Below are positions 1 to 10,777 of a DNA stretch of 64,000 nucleotides, in pieces (positions within the stretch are counted from its first letter, which is position 1; every line of letters begins with the position of its first letter). The notes under the pieces were generated by a model. It was given only the letters and a program-made list of their open reading frames with translations. It ran no database searches and was not told the DNA's origin. The translations under genes and the position numbers were made by a program. The DNA is from Ophioderma brevispina (lineage: Eukaryota > Echinodermata > Ophiuroidea > Amphilepidida > Ophiodermatidae). The stretch is taken from NCBI GenBank assembly GCA_023653785.1, contig JAMKCH010049077.1:35599-99598 (forward strand), in the 5' to 3' direction.

Positions 1-770
1 ATTAGGCTTTCTGTCAGCGTAGATGTAAGAGGTGTGGTTTGCTATTGCAGAAATTTCTTCCCACCCACCACCCCCTCAAGTTTTGAGGTCTCATAGTGCT
101 TTGTTTGGCGAATGTGTTACCAATTTTACTCAAATTATACTGAATTTCATGATTTTGACAGCCATAATGAGGCCATGATTTAATTTTATGTTAATGCATG
201 ATATTAGTCAAATCTAATGTTGCTAAATATTAATTATGCAGCTGCTGTTATCTAATGATTTTCAATTTTCCAGTGTGGTAACTTATTCAAATTATAATAA
301 TGTATATTGTATTTGCCTTGTATACCTGTACATGTAGATTTTGTCATATTATTCTATTGTATGACAGGCAGGAATGTTAAGAACATGTGGCAATTTGTAT
401 GTGTGTGTTGACTTTCAGATAGGTTATTTGTAAGGATGGTTAGAGATAATTCATTTCCGACAAAAGAACAAGCTTATGTAATTCTATTATGTTGTGTTGA
501 TTGGCAGATAGATCATTTGCAGAGATGACCGGAGAAAGAGGAGAAATGTTTTCTGGTTTTCTGTATTTTTAGGTTTTGGCCTTCCCGAAATTTATTAGGT
601 AAAGGTAGCTGTGGAGGAAGGAAAACTTTTTCTTTGCCAATTTCAAAACTTCGGGAATACCCAGTGATTAGAAATTTGCCAGTTCTCGCCTAACCTGTTC
701 CCTAACCCTGACCATTTGGTAGTAATGCAAATAACCGTGCTACGCTTGACAGTGAGGCACTAAATAATCT
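1..770. other. Flank with no recognised gene
   Basis: AT-rich sequence without a long reading frame or recognisable repeat. It forms the outer left flank of the large inverted array complex that begins near position 773. Confidence 0.5.
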
Positions 771-772
771 CG

Positions 773-1008
773 ATATTCCGAAGGTTCGTTATTCCGAAGG
801 TTCGTTATTCCGAAGGTTCGTTATTCCGAATCTTAAAAAGGGTTCGCTATTCGAATCTTAAAAAGGGTTCGCTATTCGAATCTTAAAAAGGGTTCGCAAT
901 TCCGAATCTCAAAAAGGTTCGTTATTCCGATATTGAAAAGGTTCGGTATCCGAAACAAATAGCGTGTTCGTTATTCCGAATTCAAAAGAGGTTCGCTATT
1001 CCGAATTT
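773..1008. repeat. Tandem array A (left arm)
   Basis: About nine imperfect units of roughly 23-26 bp share the core AAGGTTCGCTATTC, followed by CGAATCTTAAA. The same core on the other strand builds the much larger array at 21665-22737, so this is the outermost left-arm component of a mirror-image structure. Units differ by small indels. Confidence 0.85.
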
Positions 1009-1084
1009 TGTTTTTTACATTGGAGCCATGAATATGACGAATTATATGGATCCGTGCGTTGATGATCGCAAGAAATAAATAAAT

Positions 1085-2580
1085 ATGAGGTATTTTCTCG
1101 AAGTTTGGAGATTTTTTTCTCAAATTTAGAGTTTTTCGAGCTATTTCCATGAGGTTTTGAGATTTTTCTCAAAGTTCCGAGATATTTTCTTGAAATTTAG
1201 AGATATTTTCATGAAGTTCGAGTTATTATCTTGAAGTTTCAGATACTTTCTCGACGTTTGAGATATTTTCTTGGAATATCGAGTTATTATCTCAAAATTC
1301 CGAGTCACTGTCTCAAAGATAGCGTTATTATCTCGATGTTTTAACATATATCAAGTTTGAGGTATTTTTCTCAAATTTCAAGATAATATGTTCCAAATTG
1401 TGGTATTATCTCGAGTTTGGTATCTTATCTCCCATTTTGTGATATTTTCTCGAAAATCGAGTTAATATCTCGAATACCGAGCGCTTATTTTCTCAAAGAT
1501 TCGAGTTATTATTTAGAAGTCTCATTATTATCTCTAAGTTTGATATTAGTCTCTCGAGGTTTGGGATATTCTCGCGAATATCGAGTTACATTCTCGAAAT
1601 TGTGAGTTTATTCTGGTCAAACTTCGAGTGCTTATCTCGTATTTTGAGATATTTTCTCGCAGTGTAAATATTTGATCAAAGTTCAGATTTTTCAAAAAGG
1701 TCGAAGTTCGAATATTTTCATGAAGTTCGAGTTTATTTTCCCAATTGAGTTATTACCTCGTAAGTTTGATATATTTTGGATCTCAAAGTTTTAGATATTT
1801 CTGCAAGTTGGATTATATGTCCTCAACGTTTCGAGTTATTATCTTAAAGTTTTCAGATATTTGCTCGAGTTAATATTTCGAAGTTTGAGTTATTGCCTCG
1901 AGTTTGATTATCTCTTAATCTTGAAGTTTGACATATTTTCACAAAGTTCGACTTATAGATATCTCAAGGTTTCGATTTGTATCTATAAGTTTCAGATATT
2001 TTCTCAAGTTAATAATTTTCGAATTTGAGTTATTACCTAGAGTTTGATATTTATCTTGAAGTTGGAACCCTCTTCTTAAAGGTCGAGGTATTTTCCTTCT
2101 CGACTTTAACTGTCAGCTGGGTACTCGAACGTGCCAATCAACTAAACTAACGGTCGTTAACTGCTGCCAGGTTAACGACGTCTTTAATGATCATTTTTAC
2201 ATTTCTCGAAGTTCTGATTGTTCTCGAGGTTGAGATATTTCTTAAGTTTGTTTTGATTTTTTTGGTTAAGTTTGAGTGTTTCTCAAGTTTTGAGATATTT
2301 CCTGAAATTTCTACATATTTTCATGAAGTTTAGTGGTATTTCTCGAAATTTTAATATTTTTTTCGAAGGTTTTGCAGATTCTTTTCTTAACTTTGGATTT
2401 ATTACTTGACATTTCAGATTTTTTCTGCCGTTTGAGAGATTTCTGGAAATATTGAGTGTTATCTCTAAATTCCGATTTATTATCTCAAATGATTCGAGGT
2501 TCAAAAGTGTCAGTTATTGGTGCTCGAAGTTTTCACATATCTCAAAGTTGGAGATCTTTTCTGGAAGTTTAGGTTTAGGT
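1085..2580. repeat. Tandem array B
   Basis: Highly degenerate tandem units of about 24 bp, and doubles of that, are built from TCTCGAAGTTTGAGATATTT-like words alternating with GAGTTATTATCTCGAA. A non-repeat patch at about 2100-2205 holds a small hairpin (AACGGTCGTTAAC and GGTTAACGACG). I found no counterpart in the right arm. Short frames here are products of the repeat and not genes. Confidence 0.8.
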
Positions 2581-2589
2581 TTATCTTCT

Positions 2590-3480
2590 AGTTATATATT
2601 GTATTTCATTTATACGTGAACGTTTAACAGTGCCCTCAGATGGCAACATATTTATTCTTGACAAGTCGACATCATTAGCAACATTATGTTGACATAGGCA
2701 CATATTGTTTCTCACTTCTTGACCTTTCAAACAGTTTTAAAAATAGTCGTTAAGGTCCAGATAGGCTTTCTTGTCCAAGGCGCCTTCATAAAGGAATGAC
2801 GTCATGTGGAGATAGCTTAATCTTTGTCCAGTTTGACTTCACAAAGTAGATGTCGTTCTTGGCGTATAAGTTATCTTTCAGTCGCCTTCACAACAAAATA
2901 TGTCGTATTGAGATTAATTATCTTGCCAAGTTTTACTTCCACAAAACGAAAGATGTCGTCTTGGCGAGTTAGATTTCTTCAAGTGATCTTCACAAAAAGT
3001 AATGTCGTCTCGTCAAGATAGATTATCTTGATCAAGTCGCCTCACAAAAAGTAGATGTCATATTGAAGAGATAGATTATCTTGCCAAGTTTACTTTCACA
3101 AACGTAATGTCGTCGTGGCGAGGTAGATTTTTTGCTTACCAAGTTGACTTCACAAAAAGGTAGCAATTTCGTCTTGGAAGATAGATTATCTTGCCAGTTG
3201 ACTTCACAAAAAAGTATATGTCATCTTGGCGAAGATAGATTTTTTTTCCAAGTTGACTTCAAGAAAGGGATGTCGGCATGCGATAAAGATATCTTGCCAA
3301 TTTGACTTTCACAAAAAGTGATGTCGACTTGGCGAGATAGATTATCTGTACCAAGTTGACTTTCCCAAAACGCAAAATGTTAAGTTATGGGCGAGATAGC
3401 ATTATCTTGCAAGTATACTTCCCAAAAAGTAAATGTTGTTCTGGCGAGATAGATTATCTTGCCAAGTAGACTTCACAAAA
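2590..3480. repeat. Tandem array C (left arm)
   Basis: From about 2800, some 14 units of about 50 bp have the form TTGACTTCACAAAAAGTAG, ATGTCGTCTTGGCGAGATAG, ATTATCTTGCCAAG. The non-tandem lead-in at 2590-2800 (including CTCACTTCTTGAC and GGAATGACGTCATG) matches, on the other strand, the outer edge of C' at 20170-20360. The arms are therefore an inverted duplication of a longer segment and not merely two arrays of one satellite. Confidence 0.9.
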
Positions 3481-3640
3481 GATCGCACAAGTGCGGGCGG
3501 GCACGCTACAGTTATGCAGATATTGGAATATTGGTATATCGGCTCGACGGATCTTCGGCTAGACGGACATCCACCTAACGGATATTCGCCGGCTGTTTTT
3601 TCAATATCATAGCAAAAAAAGTAACCATACATTTCTTTTA
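3481..3640. other. Unique C-D junction, left arm
   Basis: About 150 bp of non-tandem sequence separate arrays C and D. The part around CTAACGGATATTCGCCGGCT, with repeated GGATCTTCGG and GGACATCC-like words, is matched on the opposite strand at 18825-18900, again exactly between D' and C'. It shows that both arms derive from one ordered ancestor. Confidence 0.8.
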
Positions 3641-4208
3641 TTTTGGCTTCACATATTCCCCAGCAGCACCGCACACTCTCCACTTCCCACAACGAAAATA
3701 GAAAAAACGTAATCACCGCATCTTAAGGGAAATACTTAGGATTTGGAATCATCATTTATTCAATAACACATTTCAGGACTTTCCACCCCAGAAAAAACCA
3801 TAACCAGCCGATTTTTTTATTTTGGCTTCAATATCTCCACACCCTACACTCTTCCCACAAGACAAATCGAAACACTTCACCAAGCGTAAGGGAGATTATG
3901 TAGGTTGTGATCAGTCATTTTTTTTCATATGACATAATTTAAGGATTTACTCCCCCTCCCAGAAAAAACCTAAGCATACGATTTTTTTAATTTTGGGCTT
4001 CAAATATTCCCCCAAGCAAACCCACACTTTCCCACAAAGCAAATACGAAACCTTCAACCACCGCCTGAGGGTGATAATGTCGGTTTAGAATCAGTCAATA
4101 TTCTTCTATAACATAATGTAAGTGGACCTCCCCCCGAAAAAACCTACCATACGATTTTTTTTGGCTTCAAATATTCCCCTAGCCCCAATCCACTCTTTCC
4201 CACAAAAA
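3640..4208. repeat. Tandem array D, first part (left arm)
   Basis: Three to four units of about 180-190 bp read TTTTGGCTTCAAATATTCCC, then CACACTCTTCCCACAAAG, CACCACAGCTTAAGGGAGAT, and AATCAGTCATTTTCTTCATA. The last unit breaks at CCCACAAAAAC, and the missing remainder continues at 9489, on the far side of a retrotransposon. Confidence 0.88.
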
Positions 4209-4659
4209 CTGGTAATACCTGTTTCCAGGGCAGGGTTGGCGGGCGGCTAACCGTCACCCCCATCAGTTTTACTACGAAGCTGACGAGGAGGGTAGCTGGT
4301 TACCCTGTATAATGAAAAGATATCTACTACAAGAGCTCCTGCCTCGGGAGACAACGGCGGTCATCCAGCAATGTGGTGCAGCTGCCTTGCTGTTTGGGCG
4401 TGGAAGCCCCAAAACGCTAGGTCCACCGCGACAAACGGTGATGACGTCAGGAAGGGCAGCCGGTCAATTATCTTTTTTTGCTCCAATAAATCCCTCAATG
4501 GTGTACATCAAACAAAAAGGCACCAACCATCCCGAAGGTTGGGGTGTGCGGCACCTGCCTACTAGAAAAGGAAGGTGCGAGGAGTCACCTTGAGTCGCGC
4601 AGTGCCGCCTGCCCAATGACGGTGTGAAAGCATATATATTCGCCGGGTGGGAGCCATAT

Positions 4660-4797
4660 CCGGGGCTCCCATAGACGAATAACGGAAGTAAAGCGTGAAA
4701 CTATGCTGCGTGAAGAGTCACGGAATCGATTGCCGCTATTGTATCCCCATTGTTTCCGATCTATGAGTACGCCGGACAATGGTTACTTCTACAAGGT
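4660..4797 (+). repeat. 110-bp shared module, copy 1 (in LINE A leader)
   Basis: It begins GGGGCTCCCATAGACGAATA and runs through AAAGCGTGAAACTATG and GAATCGATTGCC to CTATGAGTACGCCGGACAAT. Related copies lie at 10019-10153 (minus strand) and as the two terminal repeats of the element at 55780-56828. Whether it is part of this LINE's own leader or a captured element end cannot be decided here. Confidence 0.8.
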
Positions 4798-5129
4798 ATT
4801 AAGCCTCGATAGGCGGCTGCGGGGTGAGGAGTTATGTAGTTGGAACCTGGGGCTTTTGAAGGGCCCTGTGTAGAGGGTACAGTGAAGAAAATTGAGGAAG
4901 CGCCTTTGGAACCATCAGTAAAGTGTGCAGGAGGTGCTCGTTGAGATTGGCGGGGGCTCTTCTTTGTTTGGTCGCGGTCCTACCCGTCTCACGTTGTGGT
5001 GGCGGCCCTCGTGCCGGGATTGGGGTGTTGGATTCTTGGTGAAAGAGGAATTGTGTGCAAAGGTGTGGAGGTTATACGGAAGAGCGATAGGGTGCTAGCC
5101 TGCATACGTGGTTTTCGAGGCCGAGGTCC

Positions 5130-5833
5130 GTGCGGTTGCTATGTGCTATTTGCCACGTGTGGAAGGAAGCGGAAGCAAAGGAACAGTTTTATGATGAGTT
5201 GGCAGATGAATGGATTTGCAAGTGTCCGTTGAACTGGTCTTATGTGTTGTGAATTTCAATGGGCATGTGGGGAAAAGATCGAGTTTCGAAGGTGTTCATG
5301 GAGGACATGGGTTTGGGGAGAGAATCTGGAAGGAAGAATGTTTTGGGAGTTTTGATGAACAAGGTATGTGTTGCAAATACTTGTTCCAGACCGAGGACAA
5401 CAAAAAGTGACATTTACTCAGGGGAAATGAACGAGATTGATTTTTTGTTTATTGGGGCTAGAGGAAAGAGAGAATTCTGAAGAATGTTGGTGCTCCCGGA
5501 AAGTGCAACAACGTTGTTAGGGTTGTAGATGTGGATAAGGAGGAAGTTTGAACAAGGTGGTGAGGAAAGTAGTTGCGATAGAGGAGTAAAGTATGTCAGC
5601 TTTGAAAGAAGAAGTACACGAAATAAGTTTTGAGACGAGAGTTGGGGGGCCTGTGGGGTCTGATGTGTCAGATTTGTTGGGTTGCTTTTTTTTATTTTTT
5701 TTTATTAAAGAATGGGTGTTACAGCATGTGATGAAGTGTTGGGGAAAACACTAAGTAGGAGAGACAAGAGAGATACAGGGTGGTGGAATGCGGAGGTGAA
5801 GGAGGCTATAGCGAGAAGAGGATGCATTGTAAG
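5130..5833 (+). pseudogene. LINE A endonuclease-domain remnant
   Basis: Read across several frameshifts, this region gives the C-terminal half of an APE-type endonuclease. Near 5240-5262 lies VNFNGHVG, where the family normally has GDFNGHVG, so the catalytic Asp position is altered in this copy. It is followed by GVHGGHGFGERI (5305-5330), an ANTCSRPRT-like stretch and EIDFLFIGARGKREF (5432-5480), the family's IDF/IDY block. A linker follows, ending in GWWNAEVKEAI near 5778-5810, a conserved motif between endonuclease and reverse transcriptase in this LINE group. The reading then stops at the transposon inserted at 5834. The enzyme would nick target DNA to prime reverse transcription, but this copy cannot make it intact. 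Confidence 0.75.
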
Positions 5834-6613
5834 ATATCGTCGCCCACATCAACATACTGTCTTATCTGATATTTTTGACTTTTTTTTGAGATATTTTGCC
5901 CTATGTAACTTATAATGGTTATGGTCTATACATGCACACAGTTACAATATTGAAAGTGGGCCTATCTAATTAGTGAGTATTAAATTAAGAATTTGGGGGG
6001 GGGGAGAATCAATAGCTTAATACGCATATCGCGTATTTCACATACTGTGTTTATGTTTCATTATACTAATTCAACCAGGCGTATAATAACGCTGTTCGTA
6101 ACACAAGCTGTTTCCTTTTTCACAGATAGATCTATGGCGTCGTAGCTGCCTCGTGCCGTGAACATGACGTGTTTCACCATGAGATCTATCTGACCGCCAT
6201 TGAATAGAAGGGTGAAATTAGCGTTCGTATGTGCACAATACGACTTTGTTTTGCTTTTCACATACAGACTTATGACTTTGTATCTTTATATAAGATTCCA
6301 CGTCGCAGATCTATCTGAACGCATTGAATATCAACGTTGAAATTAAGCTCGTATGTGCACAATACGACTTTTTTGCGTTTTCGCATACAGACTTATGACC
6401 GTTGTATCTTTATATTATTAATACCGTTGCACTTTCAAAAACTCCCCAGTTAAACGTAAACTTCAGAATGTGTTCTTCTTATGCAAAATTAAAAGTAATT
6501 GTATGTTTTAATTCCATAGTACACACATGAAATCCCCTGGTAGAATTTCAATGGCGATGTTCTGAAACGGCATTCCGTCAGATAAGAAGTATGTGTAATG
6601 TGGGCGACGATAT
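5834..6613. mobile_element. 780-bp inverted-repeat transposon inside LINE A
   Basis: Left end ATATCGTCGCCCACATCAAC and right-end complement ATATCGTCGCCCACATTACA are near-identical. The similarity extends about 37 bp, through TCTTATCTGA. No transposase is encoded, so it is non-autonomous. LINE reading resumes immediately after it (KKRYGR). A clear target duplication cannot be called because the ends themselves are palindromic (ATAT and CGAT). Confidence 0.85.
6183..6416. repeat. Internal tandem duplication of about 110 bp in the 780-bp element
   Basis: Copy one (6183-6291) and copy two (6309-6416) share GATCTATCTGA, TATGTGCACAATACGACTTT, CACATACAGACTTATGA and TATCTTTATAT. The inverse word CAGATAGATC occurs at 6122. 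Clustered subterminal repeats of this kind may be transposase binding sites (inference). Confidence 0.75.
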
Positions 6614-7586
6614 GAAAAAACGGTACGGAAGAGAAGACGTAGGTTATAAGAGGCTAAGAATCGAAGCAAAGAAATGGTTGCGAAGGCTATGAGGGTAAGT
6701 GTTTTTATTGAGTTGAGTAAATCCAAACAAGGTGGTTAAGATGGAATGCAATGAAAAAGATGATAACTGTTGCAAGTTGGACGATGTCTGAGGGAAGTGA
6801 TGGGAACTTGACTTTCATGAGCCAGATAGAGGTGAGTCTGGGCAAGCATATGGAGATAATCATGAATGCGGAGAATGAGTGGGATCAGAAGATGGAGGCT
6901 GATGCGGTGGAGAGGCCAGTTAAGAGGGTCAGCGGGGAAGAGTGGTGAAGCAAAGAGAATGAGGAAGAAAGGCAGCTGGCCTCAGAGTTGAGTGCTGATG
7001 AGATGGTTGTGCGAGAGTGGAGAGATAGGGATTGTTGTGATGATGGAGTTGTGTCAGACGGAAGTTAGATGGCGGAGGGATGCCGGAGGATAGTGGGCCA
7101 GGGAGTGTGGGTAGTTCAATGTTTTAAAGGGAAGGGGATGAAATGAGTTGTGGTGCATATAGGGGGTGTGAAGTTGTTGGGAGCATGCATGAAAATTGTG
7201 GAGAGGGTTATAGAGAATAGATCGGAACGATAGTGGAGTGGATGAGATGCAATTTGGGTTTATGCCAGGGAAGGGAACGAATAGATGCAGTTTTATTTAA
7301 GTGGGTTGCACAAGGAGCGAATATCGGCTAAAGGGACGAGCTGTATATATGGGTTTGTAGGACTTGGAGAAGGCATTTTGATAGGGTACCGAGGAAGTGA
7401 GGAGGGGGCGATGAGGAAGAGAGCGATACCAGAAGTAGTGGTTAGAGAGCAGTGATGAGTTTGCATGAATGAGCCAAAACAAGAGCATCAAGGTTCTGTC
7501 TTTCGCCAGTGGTTTTGCAATTGTCATTGATGTATTCACGGAGAGTGCAAAAGAGGTTTTGATGGTGCAGATGTTGTATGGCGGAT
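6614..7586 (+). pseudogene. LINE A reverse transcriptase, N-terminal part
   Basis: Allowing frameshifts, one can read ENEWDQKMEADAVERPVKRV (6870-6930), then KGKAAG and LSADEMVV-like words, a PVFKGKGD-like motif (7125-7145) and QFGFMPGKGT (7250-7283; the family's GF-PG-GT motif). The catalytic A-box region follows, VDLEKAFDRVPR-like (7350-7395; here with one base inserted), then SVLSP-LLFAIVIDV-like sequence (7491-7531). The reading reaches LY of the catalytic YADD box at about 7572-7580, where the transposon at 7587 cuts it. It would be the polymerase palm for target-primed reverse transcription. It carries multiple frameshifts and stops and is nonfunctional. Confidence 0.8.
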
Positions 7587-8687
7587 CCCGGGGGCCACTT
7601 GTTTTCAAGGTGGATATCATGCTAGTGTATGGCCTCCAAAAACGTACCCTAATCGCGTATGTCACTTGGCAAGAAAAAACACCCTAAGCCCGTATTTTGG
7701 TTGATTTGCTGCCATAACAAGTACTTTGGGTTTGAAATTTGCGACCCTAAACAAGTGTTTTAGTTTAATTTTACTCCCCCCATAAAGAAGTAATTTGCAT
7801 AACAATTTAAAAAAACAAAAAGTTACACCCTAAACAAGTATGTTGACGTTATTTGCTCCCCTAAACGAGTACATTATCAACTGTACCTTTACCATTACAC
7901 TGAACAGGCTATAGTCTCTGATTGTAACGTTTACCCCGAAAAAAGGAAATATTTACCAATAACGATTTCATTGAAGTGTGTGATTTTATTTCATTCTTTA
8001 TGTAAAAGCAATCAATTTGCGCATTATCTAGGCCCTAATAAGTTTAACAAATTAACTCCATTACATTAAATTCCAAAGTTTCTTAAAGTTGTCCGATTTC
8101 TTTGGAATTAATGAGTTTGGACGGATTGTCGTAATTGACCGGTTTTTCTGCAAATTCAGCCCTTCTTTGAACTAAAACACGGACTAAATATTCATGACCT
8201 TATTTTGATTGACATAAATAGAGAAGAAGATAGACCCTAATTCCGTTTCCTACGCACATATTATTGTAACGGATCGGTATTAGTGTTAGATTATCACGCA
8301 AAATAAAAGAAACTCTAATGATCAAGACTATAGGGGCCCATATGTGTATGAGACAATGAAGACATAGAGAAAATAAGCTAACATAAGGCTATAACGGTTT
8401 AAAATTACTCGGGAATCATGGGAAATCAGGAGAAATCGGGAACAAAATCCACTATTTCCAGCGTTTTAATGTGATTTTTACAAGTATTCAAAATATAAAC
8501 ACCCTAACACGTATTTTCGGACCGTCAAAAGTCCATCCCTATTTTGAATTTTGATTGTGATTTGGATACCCTAAACAATGTACGAGCGTACATCGCTTGA
8601 TCTCAAAAAAACGACCCTAATTACGCGTTTTTGTTCACGAGCATGATATCCACGTTGGAATACAAGGGACCCCCACCCCCCCCCGGG
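7587..8687. mobile_element. Inverted-repeat transposon with G-tract ends and 8-bp target duplication
   Basis: The 1.1-kb element starts CCCGGGGGCC and ends CCCCCCGGG. Subterminal matching regions include GTGGATATCATGCTMGTG and AAAAACGYACCCTAATYRCG, about 90 bp per end. The flanks are ATGGCGGAT (7578-7586) and ATGCGGAT (8688-8695), an 8-bp duplication with one extra G on the left. An 8-bp duplication fits hAT or P-like elements. The interior holds scattered CCCTAAACAAGT-type words and no transposase. Related end fragments occur at 28125-28230 and 31540-31620. Confidence 0.88.
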
Positions 8688-9450
8688 ATGCGGATGACTG
8701 GTTTTAATGAGCGACACATTGGAGGGACTGAGGGATAAGTTGGGAAATGCAAGGGGCCTTGAAAGGGTTGAAGGTAAACCCTGGGGAAACAAAAGTTGCT
8801 GGGATGGGGGGAGAGGAGGGAGGTGGTAGTGAGTAAGGTAGACCCATGGGTGGGTGTGGGAGAGAGTAAAAAGCAAATCAGGGGGTGTGAGAATGTGGGA
8901 AATGGATCCATGGGAGATGCACAAAGATTGAAGAGAGTGAACCCGTAGTTGGCAAGAGGATTTTGTGCAAGACGATGCGAGAAGGGGGCTGGAGGGATGG
9001 TGGAGCAGGAAGAAAAGTTGTGTGTGATGAGGTGGAGTCAGGGAAAGGAGTTTCACATACTAGGGGATAAGGTTAGCGGGGAGGTGGATGGAGGGGTGGA
9101 CTGTGACAGCTAGAGTGAGGTATGGGTGGTGAAGTTTAGGAATCTGCGGAGTTGTTGCAAGGGAAGGAAAAGATATCTTTGGAGATGAACGGAATGTTGT
9201 ATAAGAGTTGTGTGAGAGATCATGTGCTGTATGGGAGTGAGACGTGGTGTCTGAGCGAAAATGCGATGGGGATTCTGAGGAGGAGACAGATGCGAAGAGA
9301 GCAAATGATGAGAGCGAGGAGGGGACGTCAAAAGAATGTAAGAGCAATGTGAGAGGGAGGCATGAATTGAATCGATTGGATGAATGAAGTGGAAGGAAGG
9401 GAGTAAGGGCGGTTGCCGCGAGTGTGAGGTAAATCGGCCACCCCGTGGAC
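8688..9450 (+). pseudogene. LINE A reverse transcriptase C-terminal part with Cys/His patch
   Basis: It resumes with ADD-like codons (GCGGATGACTGG), then reads EGLRDKLGK and ALE--LKVN-GKTKV-like sequence (8725-8800), as in the polymerase region after the YADD box. A patch at 8838-8985 reads, with frame changes, as a Cys/His-rich segment (CG-C-K, CGKWIHGRCTK-like), a feature of this LINE group. Then come KVSGEVDGGVT-like (9067-9110), LLQGKEKISLEMNGMLYKSCV (9145-9212) and LYGSETWCLSENAMGILRR (9227-9285). The strand and order agree with the upstream parts. It is broken by stops. Confidence 0.78.
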
Positions 9451-9488
9451 GGGGATAAAACCGGATTAAAACTTTGGTATAGTAGTAT

Positions 9489-9735
9489 TAGGAGTTCACC
9501 ACAGCTAAGGGAGATAATTAGGTTTGGAATCAGTCCATTTTCTTCATATGCCATAATATAAGGACTTCTTGAAAAAAAAAACAAATGCCAATGCGTTCTT
9601 TTTGTATTTTGGCCTTTTTTCAAATTTCCCCAGCACTCCACTCTGCCAAAAGGAAGATAGAAACACTCCCCACAGTTTTTAAGGGAGATAATTAAAATAA
9701 AATTAGGAAACTCTTCTTCATACAAAGAAGCGCTA
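9489..9735. repeat. Tandem array D, second part
   Basis: It resumes mid-unit with TTCACCACAGCTAAGGGAGA and continues through TTTGGAATCAGTC, a CTTCATATGCCATAATATA-like stretch and a second partial unit ending near CTCTTCTTCATAC. Orientation is the same as 3640-4208, so the two parts were continuous before LINE A inserted. Confidence 0.85.
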
Positions 9736-10018
9736 CTCCGGTCATTGAAAAGTACGTGGATTGCTGAACCGCGCATTAATGGATTTCGAACACTGATCTC
9801 CTATCATGGATTGGGAAACCGGGCTCGTAAATTGGTGACATGACGGCCATATTGGTCATCCAAAAAGAGCCAAGCAGGTGGTTTTAAGCGCCGGTCATTA
9901 TACAAAACTTGTTCCATTGAAAAAATGTGGGTAAGGGACATAACAGACTACAGAATCAAGCCAATCAGTGAGTCATGTATTTGCGCGCGTATGGGATGGC
10001 GTGTCTCTAAAAAGTTGC

Positions 10019-10153
10019 ACCCGGTGTAGAAGTAACCATGTCGGCGTACTCATAGTCCGGGAAACAATGGTGAACAATAGGCAATCGATTCGTTGGCTCT
10101 TTACGCAACATAGTTTCCACGCTTTATTCCGTTATCGTCTATGGAACCCAGGA
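10019..10153 (-). repeat. 110-bp shared module, copy 2
   Basis: On the minus strand it reads GGGTTCCATAGACGATAACG, AATAAAGCGTGGAAACTATG, CGAATCGATTGCCTATTG, CCCGGACTATGAGTACGCCG and TTACTTCTACA. It is closer to the LINE A leader copy (4660-4797) than to the ends of the 55780 element. Confidence 0.8.
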
Positions 10154-10777
10154 CACTATGGGGTCCATGGTTTCAAAAATACAACAACTACAACAAAACT
10201 AGCAACCTGATGAAATTTGGCTGAAAATACAAGATGGCGGCCGTGATGAACATTGTTTTTAGGTGCTTACAAAAATAATCATCACAAGAAAATTAGGAGG
10301 AAGACAAGCCATAAAAAAATGGTTATATTGAAAGATAATTGGATATGGAATACTAAGACTCAAAAACATTGAAAGAAGAGACAAAACTTAATCGTTGTTT
10401 TCGAAATCCACAAAAATAGGAAATTGGTCAAAAATCAAAAATGGCGGATATATGCAACAAATGATTCAGGAGCGAACCCCTGTGTCACCGGTGGTTAGCG
10501 TCGAAGTCGATTGGTGGTGGTGGTTCTACTACCTCTACTATACCCCATTATTGAAAATGAAGCATTTCTGATTGGTCAGTTCATTGCCCATTATGCTGCA
10601 ATAATGAGCGCTTACTGCATTTTCTTATCATTTATTTCATGAATCAGCATACAAACTACACATAAAATAAGGCCATATTAACTTAAAACCTCTACAAACA
10701 AACAAACATAAAAAAAATAAAAAAAATAAAAGTTTTTTTAGTTAATAGAATAGAAATTTGTCAGTTACCAGTCTATG

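Larger units (their letters stand above)
4209..9488 (+). mobile_element. Degenerate APE-type LINE (LINE A) inserted in array D
   Basis: This non-LTR retrotransposon has, in order, a long GC-richer 5' leader (4209 to about 5130), an APE-like endonuclease remnant, a reverse transcriptase broken in two places, a Cys/His-rich patch and a C-terminal region. It ends near 9488 after a short 3' tail. One reading unit with endonuclease before reverse transcriptase and no recognisable gag suggests an RTE-like organisation; the clade is inference. Its boundaries are set by array D, which stops at 4208 and resumes mid-unit at 9489. Two DNA transposons sit inside it (5834-6613 and 7587-8687). Frameshifts and stops are frequent, so it is dead as read. 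No clear target-site duplication was found. Confidence 0.85.

Noticed and set aside
1085..2580. A coding region encoding repeated Phe/Ser/Arg motifs
   Set aside because: The open frames follow the tandem unit and are open on both strands in places; they are satellite sequence.
4660..10153. The two 110-bp module copies as ends of one 5.5-kb transposon
   Set aside because: Array D shows that the LINE begins at 4209 and ends at 9488, so the left copy is inside the LINE and the right copy outside it.
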